Source of the DNA: Streptomyces sp. CG1
GTDB taxonomy: Bacteria; Actinomycetota; Actinomycetes; Streptomycetales; Streptomycetaceae
Direction: 5' to 3'
NCBI RefSeq assembly: GCF_041080625.1
Contig: NZ_CP163518.1
Span: 10,223,501 to 10,287,500, forward strand
Length of the DNA stretch: 64,000 bases
Each line of letters starts with the position of its first letter. Position 1 is the stretch's first letter. Positions 39,312 through 47,911 of the stretch are shown piece by piece. The notes under the pieces were generated by a model that saw only the letters and a program-made list of their open reading frames with translations, made no database searches and was not told the DNA's origin. A program made the translations under genes and the position numbers.

Positions 39312-42095
39312 TCAGCCCGTGGACGTGTGGGTGCTGGCCCAGCGGTCCGAGAGCTTCGGTATGCGGTGCTCGAGCATCTTCGACGGCAGCTCCGAACGGC
39401 TGGCCACCTGCAGCTTGCGGTAGACCCGGGTGAGGTGCTGCTCCACCGTGCTGATGGTGACGTGGAGACGGCCGCTGATCTCGCGGTTGGTGTAGCCGAG
39501 CGCGGCCAGCCCGGCGACCCGGCACTCCGCGTCGCTCAGGATGGCGGGGCCGTCCTCGGACTCGGAACTCTCGGGCCGCGCCGGATCCTCCAGCAGATGT
39601 GCGTCGACCGGCGACTCGATACGGCAGGCCTCGGCCTCCTGCGCCGCCTGCCGGGCCACCAGCCTGGCCCGGGCGTACTCGCCCAGCTCGTAATGGGCTG
39701 CGGACAGGTCGGCGTACGCCTGCGCCAGCGCGTACCGGTCCCCGCAGCTCTTGAGCAGGTCGATCGACTCGCGCAGCAGCGAGGCCCGGCGGTGCGGCTT
39801 GCAGGTCGCGGCCAGCAGGCGCAGCGCCATGGCCCGGGCCCGGGAGCTGTGGCCGCCGGGCAGCCGCAGCTGCTCCTCGGCCCACTCCCGGGCCGTACGG
39901 GCCTTGCCGATCCGCAGGTTGGCCAGCGCCAGGTCGGACCGCCAGGGGATGCCCTTCTGCAGACTGGGGTTGCCTTCGCGCAGCAGCCGCCCGCAGGTCT
40001 CGAAGTCGTTGAGCGCGGCGAAGGGCCGGTCGGTGGCGAGGTAGTGGTGCCCGCGGGCGCGCAGGTACTGGATGCCGAACACGGTGCGGAACATCGGCTC
40101 GGGCACATCGTGGCTCAGCAGTTCTTCGGCCTCGGCGTAGGAACCCATGGCCGTGTACGCGGCGATCGCCGTCGACAGTGGGAGGCCGATGAGCACCCCC
40201 CAGCTCTGCGCGCTCAGTATGCCGAGAGCGGTGAGCGCGCCCTGTGACGCGGTGGTCACGTCCCCTTGGAGCAGGGCGATTTCGGCCCGGATGCTGCCGA
40301 GCAGCGCCTGCCACGTGGTCGCGCGGCGGTCCACGGCGCGCTCCAGCAGCGCCTCGCAGGCTTCGGCGGCGAGCGCCGGCCGGTCCGCGTGGGCGATCGC
40401 CAGGAGCGACATCGCGACCAACTCCAGGTTGAGGTGGTCCAGTTGGTGGCCCTGGAGGGCCTGGGCGACGGCCGCCGCCGAATCGTCGGTCGCCTCGCCG
40501 CCGATGAGCGCGGCCACCCGGGCGCCCAGTCCGCTGGTGTCGGCGAGCACATGGCGGCGGCGCGGGTCGAGGCCGGCGACCGGGGCGCCCTTGCCGGGGA
40601 GCGCCACGCCGTAGAACCACTGCCGTACGAACTCCACCTCGGCGACGATCTGGGCGTCGGTGGGCGACTGCGCGTGGACGAGGCTGGCGACGGCCTGGGC
40701 GGCCAGCTCGGTGTCGCCCCGCCACAGCATGTAGCGCAGGACGGTGGCGGTGTCCCGCATGCTCAGACCGCCGTCCAGCGCATCCTTGCGCAGCGGCTCC
40801 AGATGCGGTCCGGCGGCCGCCGGGTTGGTGCGCCATTCCGCGCGGGCCAGGGCCACCGACAGAGCATGGCGTTCGCGGTCGTCGGCGCAGTCGCGCAGGA
40901 CCAGGCCGAGGTAGTCGGTGCAGCGCTCCACATCGTCCGCGGCGAGCGCCTGTTCCGCGGCGGCGCGCAGGATTCCCGCGCCCCAGCCCTCCGGTACGAG
41001 GTCCGCGGCGTGCAGGTGCCGCGCCACCTGCACGGCGGGTACGCCGGAGCGGTACAGCAGGTGGGCGATCCGCCCGTGCAGCTCGGTGCGCTCGGCGGCG
41101 GCCATGTCCTCCAGGACGGCTGCTGCGGCGGTCGGGTGCCGGAAGGTGTGAGAGTCAAGCAGTCCCGAGGAGTTGAGGGCGTCGACGGCTTCCTGGGTGC
41201 CGGCCGCGGTGGTGCCGGTCAGCTCTCCGACGGCGACGGTGCCCGCCACGCTGCCGAGCGCGGCCAGGACACGGGCCACTCGGACATGGCTCGCTTCACC
41301 GCGGTGCAGCAGTGACAGCACCGCCTGGCGGTAGGCGGCGCCGGCGACGGGCCGGCCGATCTCGGGGCCGAAGCGTGTGCTGTCGTCCAGGAGGGCGTGC
41401 ACCAGCAGGGGGTTGCCGGCGGTGGCCCGGTGGTAGGCGCCGCGGACGGTGCCCGGCAGGGCGTGTCCGGCCTGGGCGGCGAGCAGTTCGCCGACGCTCG
41501 CCTCCGACAGCGGCGCCAGCCGTACCCGTCGGTGTGGCTGGCGCAGGAGTTCCGTGTGCGCGGGCGAGCGTATGTCGCTGAAGTGTCCTGACGTGGCGCA
41601 CACCACGAGCAGGCGCCTGGAGCGGCTGCGGCGCAGCAGGCGGACGATTGTCTGGAAGGAGGCCCGGTCCATGGCGTGGGCGTCGTCCACGGCGATGACC
41701 AGAGGGCGCTCGTCAGCCAGGCGCAGGAGGGCATCGGCCGCCCGTTCTCCGTCCGGCGCGTGCCCGAGACGGTGCCCGGACGGCCAGGAACGGCGGCTTT
41801 CCGCCTGGGAGTTCATTGCGGGCGGGGCGTGCTGGGGTACTCCGCACTCCGCCTCGGCGTTGCGCAGTAATTGCCCGACGAGGCTCATCGGACGATCCTG
41901 CTCCGTCGAACACGTCGTACCGGTCAGTATGCGCGCATCGGTGCTGCTCAGGGTGGTGAGGAATTCATGCACCAGGTGAGTCTTGCCGGATCCGGGGCCG
42001 CCTGTGACGATCACTAGCCGGCCGTGTCCCCGCGCACTGTCGGTGAACGCCTCGCCCAGGACCTGTAGTTCCCTCGAACGACCGAAGAGTTGCAT
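39312..42095 (-). CDS. LAL-family (large ATP-binding LuxR) transcriptional regulator
   Basis: The protein has 927 residues. The N-terminus is an AAA-type ATPase, FGRSRELQVLGEAF followed by Walker A GGPGSGKTHL, with Walker B-like PLVIAVDDAH. A long helical TPR-like middle follows, and a LuxR helix-turn-helix lies near the C-terminus (LSDAECRVAGLAALGYTNRE, then ISTVEQHLTRVYRKL). Regulators of this type are usually pathway activators in macrolide and polyene clusters. Leu76 is encoded by TTA (41868-41870), so translation should depend on the bldA tRNA. The gene is convergent with PKS2 and marks the cluster edge. AGGGGGGAA precedes the ATG. Confidence 0.9.
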   Translation of the reverse strand: MQLFGRSRELQVLGEAFTDSARGHGRLVIVTGGPGSGKTHLVHEFLTTLSSTDARILTGTTCSTEQDRPMSLVGQLLRNAEAECGVPQHAPPAMNSQAESRRSWPSGHRLGHAPDGERAADALLRLADERPLVIAVDDAHAMDRASFQTIVRLLRRSRSRRLLVVCATSGHFSDIRSPAHTELLRQPHRRVRLAPLSEASVGELLAAQAGHALPGTVRGAYHRATAGNPLLVHALLDDSTRFGPEIGRPVAGAAYRQAVLSLLHRGEASHVRVARVLAALGSVAGTVAVGELTGTTAAGTQEAVDALNSSGLLDSHTFRHPTAAAAVLEDMAAAERTELHGRIAHLLYRSGVPAVQVARHLHAADLVPEGWGAGILRAAAEQALAADDVERCTDYLGLVLRDCADDRERHALSVALARAEWRTNPAAAGPHLEPLRKDALDGGLSMRDTATVLRYMLWRGDTELAAQAVASLVHAQSPTDAQIVAEVEFVRQWFYGVALPGKGAPVAGLDPRRRHVLADTSGLGARVAALIGGEATDDSAAAVAQALQGHQLDHLNLELVAMSLLAIAHADRPALAAEACEALLERAVDRRATTWQALLGSIRAEIALLQGDVTTASQGALTALGILSAQSWGVLIGLPLSTAIAAYTAMGSYAEAEELLSHDVPEPMFRTVFGIQYLRARGHHYLATDRPFAALNDFETCGRLLREGNPSLQKGIPWRSDLALANLRIGKARTAREWAEEQLRLPGGHSSRARAMALRLLAATCKPHRRASLLRESIDLLKSCGDRYALAQAYADLSAAHYELGEYARARLVARQAAQEAEACRIESPVDAHLLEDPARPESSESEDGPAILSDAECRVAGLAALGYTNREISGRLHVTISTVEQHLTRVYRKLQVASRSELPSKMLEHRIPKLSDRWASTHTSTG

Positions 42096-43082
42096 CTTGA
42101 TTCCCCCCTAGATTGTCTTTCCGCGTGACGTCATGCCCCGTTTCCCACGTCGCGAGGCGGCGGCGCGCTGCGGTCCGTGGGAGAGTTTGTGAGCGTGGCG
42201 GCACTGCCGCAAAGGCGGCTCGCCGGACTTTTCCTGGGCCTGGCGAACGGAATCTGACAGGATGTGAAACGGAAGCGGAACCGGCTGGTCAGGCCTGCCG
42301 TCCGGGCGTACCTCGGGGCAGGATGTGTCACCACACCGCCACGCCGACGCCCCGAACGACCTTCGTCTGTCTGTCGGCGTTCCCAATCGCACCGTGAAAG
42401 ACGCGTCGCATCCAGTGGTCCCCTGTTTTGTCGCGTACCTGCGGACGGTCGCAATGCCCGTCCGCATTGCCGTGCCGATGCTCACCGCCGCTGCAACCGC
42501 GAACGGTTCGAAATCCATGGACCGAATGGTTTCGGTCAAATTCTGGCTGGCTTTGTTTCGGCCGTCGCGGCTTTGCTGGTCGAGTGCCAAATCAAGATTA
42601 GATGCTCATAGCAGAACGAAACGCTATCTGTCTAGGCCAACGTTGTCAACTGCCATCTTGTGCTGCCTCTTGCCTACGCTTCGCGTGGTCCGACGGGACG
42701 TCCTTTTACAGTCTGTTGATTTACCGGATGGTTAAGGAAAGGAACCGGGCATGGCCAATCGTGACTTCGGTCACGGGAAAGCGCTTCCCCTGCCCGTTCG
42801 GGCAACACGCATTGTCCTGGGGGCCTCTGACTCTCAGTGCTCCGTCGGGAGTCCCGTCACCGTCGCCCACTGACGTGAGTCGCAGCTGTGGACGTCATGA
42901 AGCACGCCCCCTCGGCCCGCCTGACCTGCCCGAAGCCGGTGCTCGACCGCCGGTGGTTCGTCAGACGCACGGCGCGGCGTACCGGCACGCGAACTTTTTT
43001 CACAACCCGGGGGAACTGGGGAACTAGCCTGGAACCACGCGGCACTTGGCGCCGCACGCCACGGCTCGGCACGACGGATCCA
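42096..43082. other. Long intergenic region upstream of the LAL gene
   Basis: I see no convincing gene in these 987 bases. A 160-residue minus-strand frame (42590-42108) has no recognisable motif and I do not call it. The stretch from about 42500 to 42760 is visibly less GC-rich than the rest of the window, as expected for promoter DNA, and holds the promoter listed separately. The remainder, 42760-43080, shows nothing I can name. Confidence 0.5.
42621..42649 (-). promoter_or_regulatory. Sigma70-type promoter reading toward the LAL gene
   Basis: On the minus strand TTGACA (42649-42644), a 17-bp spacer and TAGCGT (42626-42621) form a near-ideal -35/-10 pair. The -10 hexamer equals that of promoters A and B. 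The predicted transcript would run about 520 bases before the LAL start codon. Confidence 0.55.
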
Positions 43083-43400
43083 TGCATCAAGTGGTCGCCA
43101 TGCTGGACGTGCTGGACCCGGAGGCGGGCGCTGCCACCAGGGTCATCGGGCGGTCCGACGAGTTGGTCCAGGGGCGTGCGGGCCTGGTGCCGATCCGCGA
43201 CGCTGTGGTGGCGCTCACCGGCACATCTGGTCGACGTGCGGTTCGCCGTCGCCCTGCGCGCGGACCGCGACGGGCGGGTCGAGCATCATGCCGGTCCCAT
43301 CGATCCGCAGCGGCTCGCGGCACGGTTCGTACCGGGTGGCCGGCCCGCGTTCTGGCTGGAGCACACCGGCCCGCAGTCCGGTAGCGACAGGACGGCTACC
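43083..43400 (+). pseudogene. PucR/helix-turn-helix regulator N-terminal relic
   Basis: The frame opening with MHQVVAMLDVLDPEAGAATR and continuing ELVQGRAGLVPIRDAVVALTG resembles the N-terminus of PucR-like Streptomyces regulators. A different frame then continues with LVDVRFAVALRADRDGRVEH and AFWLEHTGPQS. The DNA-binding C-terminus is absent. The family call rests on general resemblance only; the broken state is clearer than the name. Confidence 0.35.
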
Positions 43401-43479
43401 GGGCCGCCCGTCACCACACCCAACTCCCGTACCGTCTCGATTCTTCCGCCGAACCGCAGGCGGCGCCCATCACGCGGGC

Positions 43480-44005
43480 GTACTCGCCACCCACCGTGTG
43501 GCCCAGCTGAGCGCGCCGTCCAGCGACGGCGCGCCGCCGGGGAGTGCCAGCGCGCCTGGTACAGGTCCGCCGATGTCACCGCGGGCGCGATTCGCCTTCA
43601 GCTCGGGCGCCCCGGACGCGGCGGCCAGCCACCGCACCATGCCGACGTAGGAAGCCCCCAGCATGCCGACGTTGCCGTCGCACCACTCCGCGCGGCGCCA
43701 GCCAGGCCACCGTGTGGGCGCCGTCCGCCGCGTCGTGCACATGCGGCACCAAGACGCCGGACCGAGGCGAAGGTGCCGCGGCAGTCCTGCAGGGCGACGG
43801 CATAGTCGGCGCGCAGCAGCGCGGACAGGGGCGGCGAGGTGGGTCCCAGGCCTCCCGTCTCCTTTCCTTGTCGTAGGGCGTGCGCACGAGCGGTGCGGGC
43901 ACCGGCTCGTCCGTCTCCGGCCGCCAGATGCTGGTCGACAACTCGGTGCCGTCCTACATGGGCACCGGCACATCGAAAGCGGCCCTGTATTCCATGTATT
44001 CCATC
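43480..44005 (-). pseudogene. CocE/NonD-family hydrolase relic (S15 peptidase type)
   Basis: Pieces in three minus-strand frames add up to the first part of a CocE-like esterase/peptidase: STSIWRPETDEPVPAPLVRT and PYDK, then LLRADYAVALQDCRGTFAS, then HDAADGAHTVAWLA, then EWCDGNVGMLGASYVGMVRW with the nucleophile elbow GASYVG. At least three frame changes are needed to join them and the C-terminal half is missing. It lies head-on to the PucR-like scrap, in a stretch with no intact gene. Confidence 0.6.
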
Positions 44006-44268
44006 GCGCACCTACCTGTTCGTTGCTATGGAGCCATGGACCTCGATCGCGCCGTCAGGCCAGGTGAGAACGCGCTGCCGAGTGGTGGGCAACACCCACC
44101 ACTCGGCGGGCCCCGCCGCCCCCTGGGGACAGGGCTCGCCGTGGTGCGCCTCTGTGTTCGGGACCCGTCCCACGGTGTGTCCGTAGAAAGGCCGTGGAAC
44201 GCAAGGACCGTGACAGGCCCGCACGGTGTGTGCGGGCGCCGGACATGTGATGAGGGGCAGGCGGAGCG

Positions 44269-44784
44269 ATGAGGAACGGTGCGTACCGGAGCGCGGTGGC
44301 CGTGCTGGGATCTGGCTTGGCGGTGGCTCTCGCGGCCTGCGGAGCGGGGGCCGGGGGAGGGGACGGAGACTCCGTGAACGGGGCCAAGCCGCCGCCTTCG
44401 TCAGCTGTTTCCTCGGGCTCTTCTCCGAAGCCGCCTGTCCCTTCCTCCGACTCCCGGTCCGCCTCCCCCTCCCCGCCCGCTGCGGCATCCGGAGCCGGGC
44501 AGGCCGCTGACGGCACCGACGTCGGTGCCTGTTACGACGGCCGCTGCCAGATCCTCGTGACGAAGGAACCGACGCGCATTCCGGTCGAGGCCAGGTTCGG
44601 GGTGGGTTCGCTGGAGGTCACGAGCATCACGGCGAACTCGGTCGTCGTACAGGCTTCGGGCGACGGTATGTTCCTGTCGACGTCGGTGAGTGAGGGTGGC
44701 ACCGGCAGCCTGAACGGGCTGAGCTTCCGGGTGACGGACGTCCGCGAAGGGCAGGCCGTACTCGACTTCTTCCCGAAGAAGTAG
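44269..44784 (+). CDS. Putative lipoprotein of unknown function
   Basis: The protein has 171 residues. A signal peptide ends in a lipobox, ALAAC, with the lipidated cysteine at about residue 24. A Ser/Pro-rich linker follows (to about residue 80) and then a small globular domain containing CYDGRCQILVTKEPTRIP and ending GQAVLDFFPKK. Two cysteines in the domain could form a disulfide. This layout is common among exported Streptomyces lipoproteins. I do not recognise a function. The stretch 44006-44268 upstream holds no gene I can support. Confidence 0.75.
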   Translation: MRNGAYRSAVAVLGSGLAVALAACGAGAGGGDGDSVNGAKPPPSSAVSSGSSPKPPVPSSDSRSASPSPPAAASGAGQAADGTDVGACYDGRCQILVTKEPTRIPVEARFGVGSLEVTSITANSVVVQASGDGMFLSTSVSEGGTGSLNGLSFRVTDVREGQAVLDFFPKK

Positions 44785-44960
44785 CCTGCCGGCTGGGGAG
44801 AGACCGGTCGGACCATCGCGTTCATTCGTGCAGTCCCTTCCGCCGTGACCGCGGAGGAGCGGTCGGCTCGCCCTGGCGTGCCAGTCAGCGGCCGAGCGCG
44901 ACGCCCACCGCCACGCCCGCGACCGCCGATGCCGATGCGGAAGGCCGGATCGACCGGAGC

Positions 44961-45095
44961 ATGGTTGACCAGATGGCCAACAGCCGGCGCCGCGGCAGCG
45001 CGGGCGGCCGGCTCACCGGCTTCGACAGGGCGATCTACAAGCGTCGCAACGAAGTCGAGGGAACGATCAACGCGCCCAAGGGCTTTCGCGCCGAT
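44961..45095 (+). mobile_element. IS5-type transposase C-terminal scrap
   Basis: The frame reads SRRRGSAGGRLTGFDRAIYK and continues RRNEVEGTINAPKGFRA. This is the tail pattern of IS5-family transposases, normally RGSRGGRPPxFD.xxYKxRNxVERxINRLKxFR. Only about 45 residues remain, with no recognisable element ends. It runs directly into the broken GNAT gene, so it marks an old insertion or rearrangement point. Confidence 0.55.
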
Positions 45096-45520
45096 TCGGG
45101 TAGCCGACCAGGAAGACGCGGTGCGCTGGAGTGCCGCACAGGGAGAGGGCTGGGAGACCCGGAAGCGGCTCAGTTTCGCGGTCCTCGCGCACGGGCACGT
45201 GGCGGGTCACATCGTGCTCAAACGGCCGGGCGGCGCGGGCACCGTGGCCGCGCTCGGCTACTGGACCGGTGCTCCCGCGCGCGGCCTTGGTCTGGCCTCC
45301 CGGGCAGTCGAGATGTTGACGGCCTGAGCCTTCGACACCGATGAGGGGGAGGGCCTGGCCCGCCTGGAACTGATCCACAATGTGGGCAATCCGGCCTCCT
45401 GCCGGGTCGCCGAGAAGTCGGGTTATGCCCTTGAAGCCGTCCTCCCGCCTCGCCCACCGCACCCGTTGGAGGGTCATCTGCACGAGCGAGAGCGTGGGGC
45501 CATTCCGTCGGTCTGATCCG
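45075..45520 (+). pseudogene. GNAT acetyltransferase with premature stop
   Basis: The frame gives RVADQEDAVRWSAAQGEGWE, then LGYWTGAPARGLGLASRAVE (the acetyl-CoA loop), and hits TGA at 45325-45327. The same frame continues after the stop with FDTDEGEGLARLELIHNVGN and RVAEKSGYALEAVL, the normal end of a RimJ-like GNAT. One base (TGG to TGA) would explain the break. The N-terminus is fused to transposase debris, so the gene probably has no proper start either. Confidence 0.65.
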
Positions 45521-45616
45521 CAAGAGATGTCCCAACTCCCACGGGCTGGAGCGATCCCATCATGGGTAAGCCGCGTGACCCGTCGGACATGCCCCGGCAC
45601 GCGAGGGCCAGGCCCG

Positions 45617-46078
45617 CTATTCCAGCCAGGTGCTGTCGCGCATGATAAGCCTGTCGCGCAGTTCCGGCTCGCCGCGCCAGGCGCGCACGGTCTTCGGCAC
45701 CACTCGGATGTACACGAAGGGCCCCTCCTCCGTGCGCGGGTCCCACCCGAACTTGCCGGCGAAGGCTTCCGCCGCTTCGCCGGGCACCTCCGTGTCCGGG
45801 AAACACTCTGCCTCACCCTGGAGAAGCACCACATCGAAGGTGTCCGGAAGCCCCAGGTGCACGCGCGGCTGCTCACGGACGTTCCGCGCGGTCACGGAGG
45901 TGGCACCGGTGCACATCCACACCGCTTGTCCGTCCCACGAGAACCACAGGGGCACCTGATGCGGTCCATGATCGGGGTGAGCCGTCGACACCCATACGTC
46001 CCTCTCGATAGCAAGCCGCTGCAGCGTGTCGCGCCTACGTTCCACAGCCTGCCGACGCACGATCCCGGTGTTCTCCAT
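45617..46078 (-). CDS. Pyridoxamine 5'-phosphate oxidase-like FMN/F420-binding protein
   Basis: The protein has 153 residues with the split-barrel pattern of PPOX-like proteins: WVSTAHPDHGPHQVPLWFSW, VWMCTGATSVTARNVR, VVLLQGEAECF and FVYIRVVPKTVRAWRGE. ATG at 46078 (MENTGIV) is chosen; the longer frame upstream to 46180 is not conserved in character. Members reduce small molecules with F420 or FMN; the substrate here is unknown. It stands alone, convergent with the broken GNAT. Confidence 0.75.
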   Translation of the reverse strand: MENTGIVRRQAVERRRDTLQRLAIERDVWVSTAHPDHGPHQVPLWFSWDGQAVWMCTGATSVTARNVREQPRVHLGLPDTFDVVLLQGEAECFPDTEVPGEAAEAFAGKFGWDPRTEEGPFVYIRVVPKTVRAWRGEPELRDRLIMRDSTWLE

Positions 46079-46296
46079 GAGCGCCGACCCTAGCCACCAT
46101 GATCGAAGCGCACATGAGGCACGAGACCTAGTCCCAGGGACGGATAAACCTCTCAGACCGTATCTCGCGGACAGAGTCACTCGACCGGCCTACATCCCTG
46201 TCCTCTCGGCGTGCCAAGTACCCCCATTCGGCGCAAGCTGGAAGCGGACCGATTGCCGTTGCCGTTCCCGTGGTCACTGTCGTGCCGGGAGGCATC

Positions 46297-46440
46297 ATGG
46301 TTGTGCTAGCCCTGCTCGTGCCGGTGATGCTGCTGTTCGTACTGTTCGCCATGGACCTCTATGAGGATCTCCTCTTCCCCCCGTCCTCCGCACGCCGGAC
46401 GGAGCAGGACCCGCCCGACGCGAACGACCCCGGCACCTGA
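46297..46440 (+). CDS. Small single-span membrane protein
   Basis: The gene encodes 47 residues beginning MVVLALLVPVMLLFVLFAMD, a single hydrophobic span, followed by a short charged tail ending DANDPGT. GGGAGG lies five bases before ATG 46297, which supports translation. Proteins of this size and shape are common in Streptomyces and mostly unstudied. No function can be given. Confidence 0.6.
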   Translation: MVVLALLVPVMLLFVLFAMDLYEDLLFPPSSARRTEQDPPDANDPGT

Positions 46441-46569
46441 CCTCGACGACGGGGATGCACCAGGGGCCGCCAGAACCCACGTCACCTTCCGGTACGACCC
46501 TCCACTCTCCGGCGTGATCTTCGCGCGCGCCACCCGAAGGCGGACCAGACCCGCCCGAAGACTGGCCCC

Positions 46570-47166
46570 ATGCCTTCGCCCACCTTCACCGCCCGCTTCC
46601 TGCAGCGCACCGCCGTCGTCCTTGCCATGGTCGCCGCCACCGCACTGCCCACGACGACCGCGGCGGCACCCGCGTACTGCGCGGACTCCTGTGGCGGCTC
46701 CGTCGTCGTAGCCCCGCTGTCCACGGCGCCACCCAGCACGGGACCGTGCACAAGTCCCGAACCCGTGGTGTGCCAGATCCGCCGTGACACTCCCGGAGAA
46801 CGGGAAGAAGCGCGCGAGATTCGCATGCGCTACCACGCCCTGATCGGCGCGATGGACCGTGTGCGTTGCGAGATGCGCGCCGCGGGCCGCAGCCCGGAGG
46901 AGATCGCCCGGCGGCTCGTGGACATGCGCAATGACGCCAAGGAGATCACCCGGGCCGGCATGACGCCCGAGGACGTCCGGGTGCTGGAAGAGCGCAACTC
47001 GGCGAAGTACGGCGATCCGCTGGGCCCGACCGCCGACCAGCTCCACACCAAGTACGGCTCCTGGGAGAAGGTCGCCGATGCCGCGACCCGCACCAGCCGG
47101 GCCGTCGACAGCGAACTCGGCCTGGAATACCGCCCCTGCCCCTGCGAGCTGACCCCGGCGGCTTGA
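46570..47166 (+). CDS. Secreted protein of unknown function
   Basis: The protein has 198 residues with a Sec signal peptide (AVVLAMVAATALPTTTAAAP). The mature part has several cysteines (YCADSCGG, GPCTSPEPVVCQI, PCPCEL) and a helical middle, RYHALIGAMDRVRCEMRAAG, that may form a coiled coil. It ends soon after PCPCELTPAA. I do not recognise a family. It is a single gene with no obvious operon partner. Confidence 0.7.
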   Translation: MPSPTFTARFLQRTAVVLAMVAATALPTTTAAAPAYCADSCGGSVVVAPLSTAPPSTGPCTSPEPVVCQIRRDTPGEREEAREIRMRYHALIGAMDRVRCEMRAAGRSPEEIARRLVDMRNDAKEITRAGMTPEDVRVLEERNSAKYGDPLGPTADQLHTKYGSWEKVADAATRTSRAVDSELGLEYRPCPCELTPAA

Positions 47167-47327
47167 CCCGCCAGAGGCCGGCAGGCGAGGGCTGTTACAA
47201 GACAGCGACAAAGCCCGATGAACGCCCGGGTCCCTAGTGACGTCACTTCTAATGACTACGCCAATCAACATGTAGTGCGCTATCAGCGCAAAAACCCGGC
47301 CTACCCATAGAAAAGGACATATCTGTG

Positions 47328-47756
47328 ATGGTCTCGAAGCGACGTTCCCTGCGCATAGCCGTCGTCGGCGCCCTCGGCGCGGCCTCCGTCGCCCTCGCGG
47401 GCACCGCGATGGCCGCCACCCCTGCCGCGCAGGCCGCGTCTTCCGTCGCCGTTGCACACAAGGCCCCGGCCGCGCAGGCCGCCAAGGCCGGCATCACGGC
47501 CACTCCGTCGGCGACCTCGGTCCGCGCCTGGCAGCTGTTCCGGGTGACGGGCAAGACCACCGGCATCAAGGCGGGCACGAAGGTGACCCTGCAGCAGAAG
47601 CAGCACGGCAAGTGGGTCAGCCTGCCCGCGTCCGCGCCCGTCCTGCGCAACGGTTCCTACTCGCTCGGCGTCAAGCTCGGCCTGAAGGGCAAGAACGACC
47701 TGCGCATCGTCAGCGGCAAGACGGCCTCACCGGTCTTCAACGTGACGGTCCGCTGA
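47328..47756 (+). CDS. Secreted small beta-sandwich-like protein
   Basis: The protein has 142 residues with a clear signal peptide (RSLRIAVVGALGAASVALAG) and an Ala-rich stretch. Then comes one domain of about 85 residues containing LFRVTGKTTGIKAGTKVTLQ, VLRNGSYSLGVKLG and FNVTVR, a pattern of Ig-like or bacterial surface beta-sandwich repeats. AAAGGA lies upstream; ATG 47328 or the adjacent GTG 47325 could be the start. Possible extracellular or wall-associated role; function unknown. Confidence 0.7.
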   Translation: MVSKRRSLRIAVVGALGAASVALAGTAMAATPAAQAASSVAVAHKAPAAQAAKAGITATPSATSVRAWQLFRVTGKTTGIKAGTKVTLQQKQHGKWVSLPASAPVLRNGSYSLGVKLGLKGKNDLRIVSGKTASPVFNVTVR

Positions 47757-47911
47757 CCCGCACCACCCCGCACGACGAGTTCAGCCGCCCCGCCGAACCG
47801 AGCCGGGACCGGCTGCACTCGTCGTGCCACTCGGCCCAACTGGCCCCCTCGTCCTGGATCCTGTGCGTCGGCCCGCGCCGATTCCTCATGACACCGGGTC
47901 GGAACCGCCGT

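Noticed and set aside
42108..42590. A 160-residue minus-strand frame upstream of the LAL gene
   Set aside because: It has no ribosome site of note, no motif and a composition unlike neighbouring genes. I treat the region as leader or intergenic DNA.
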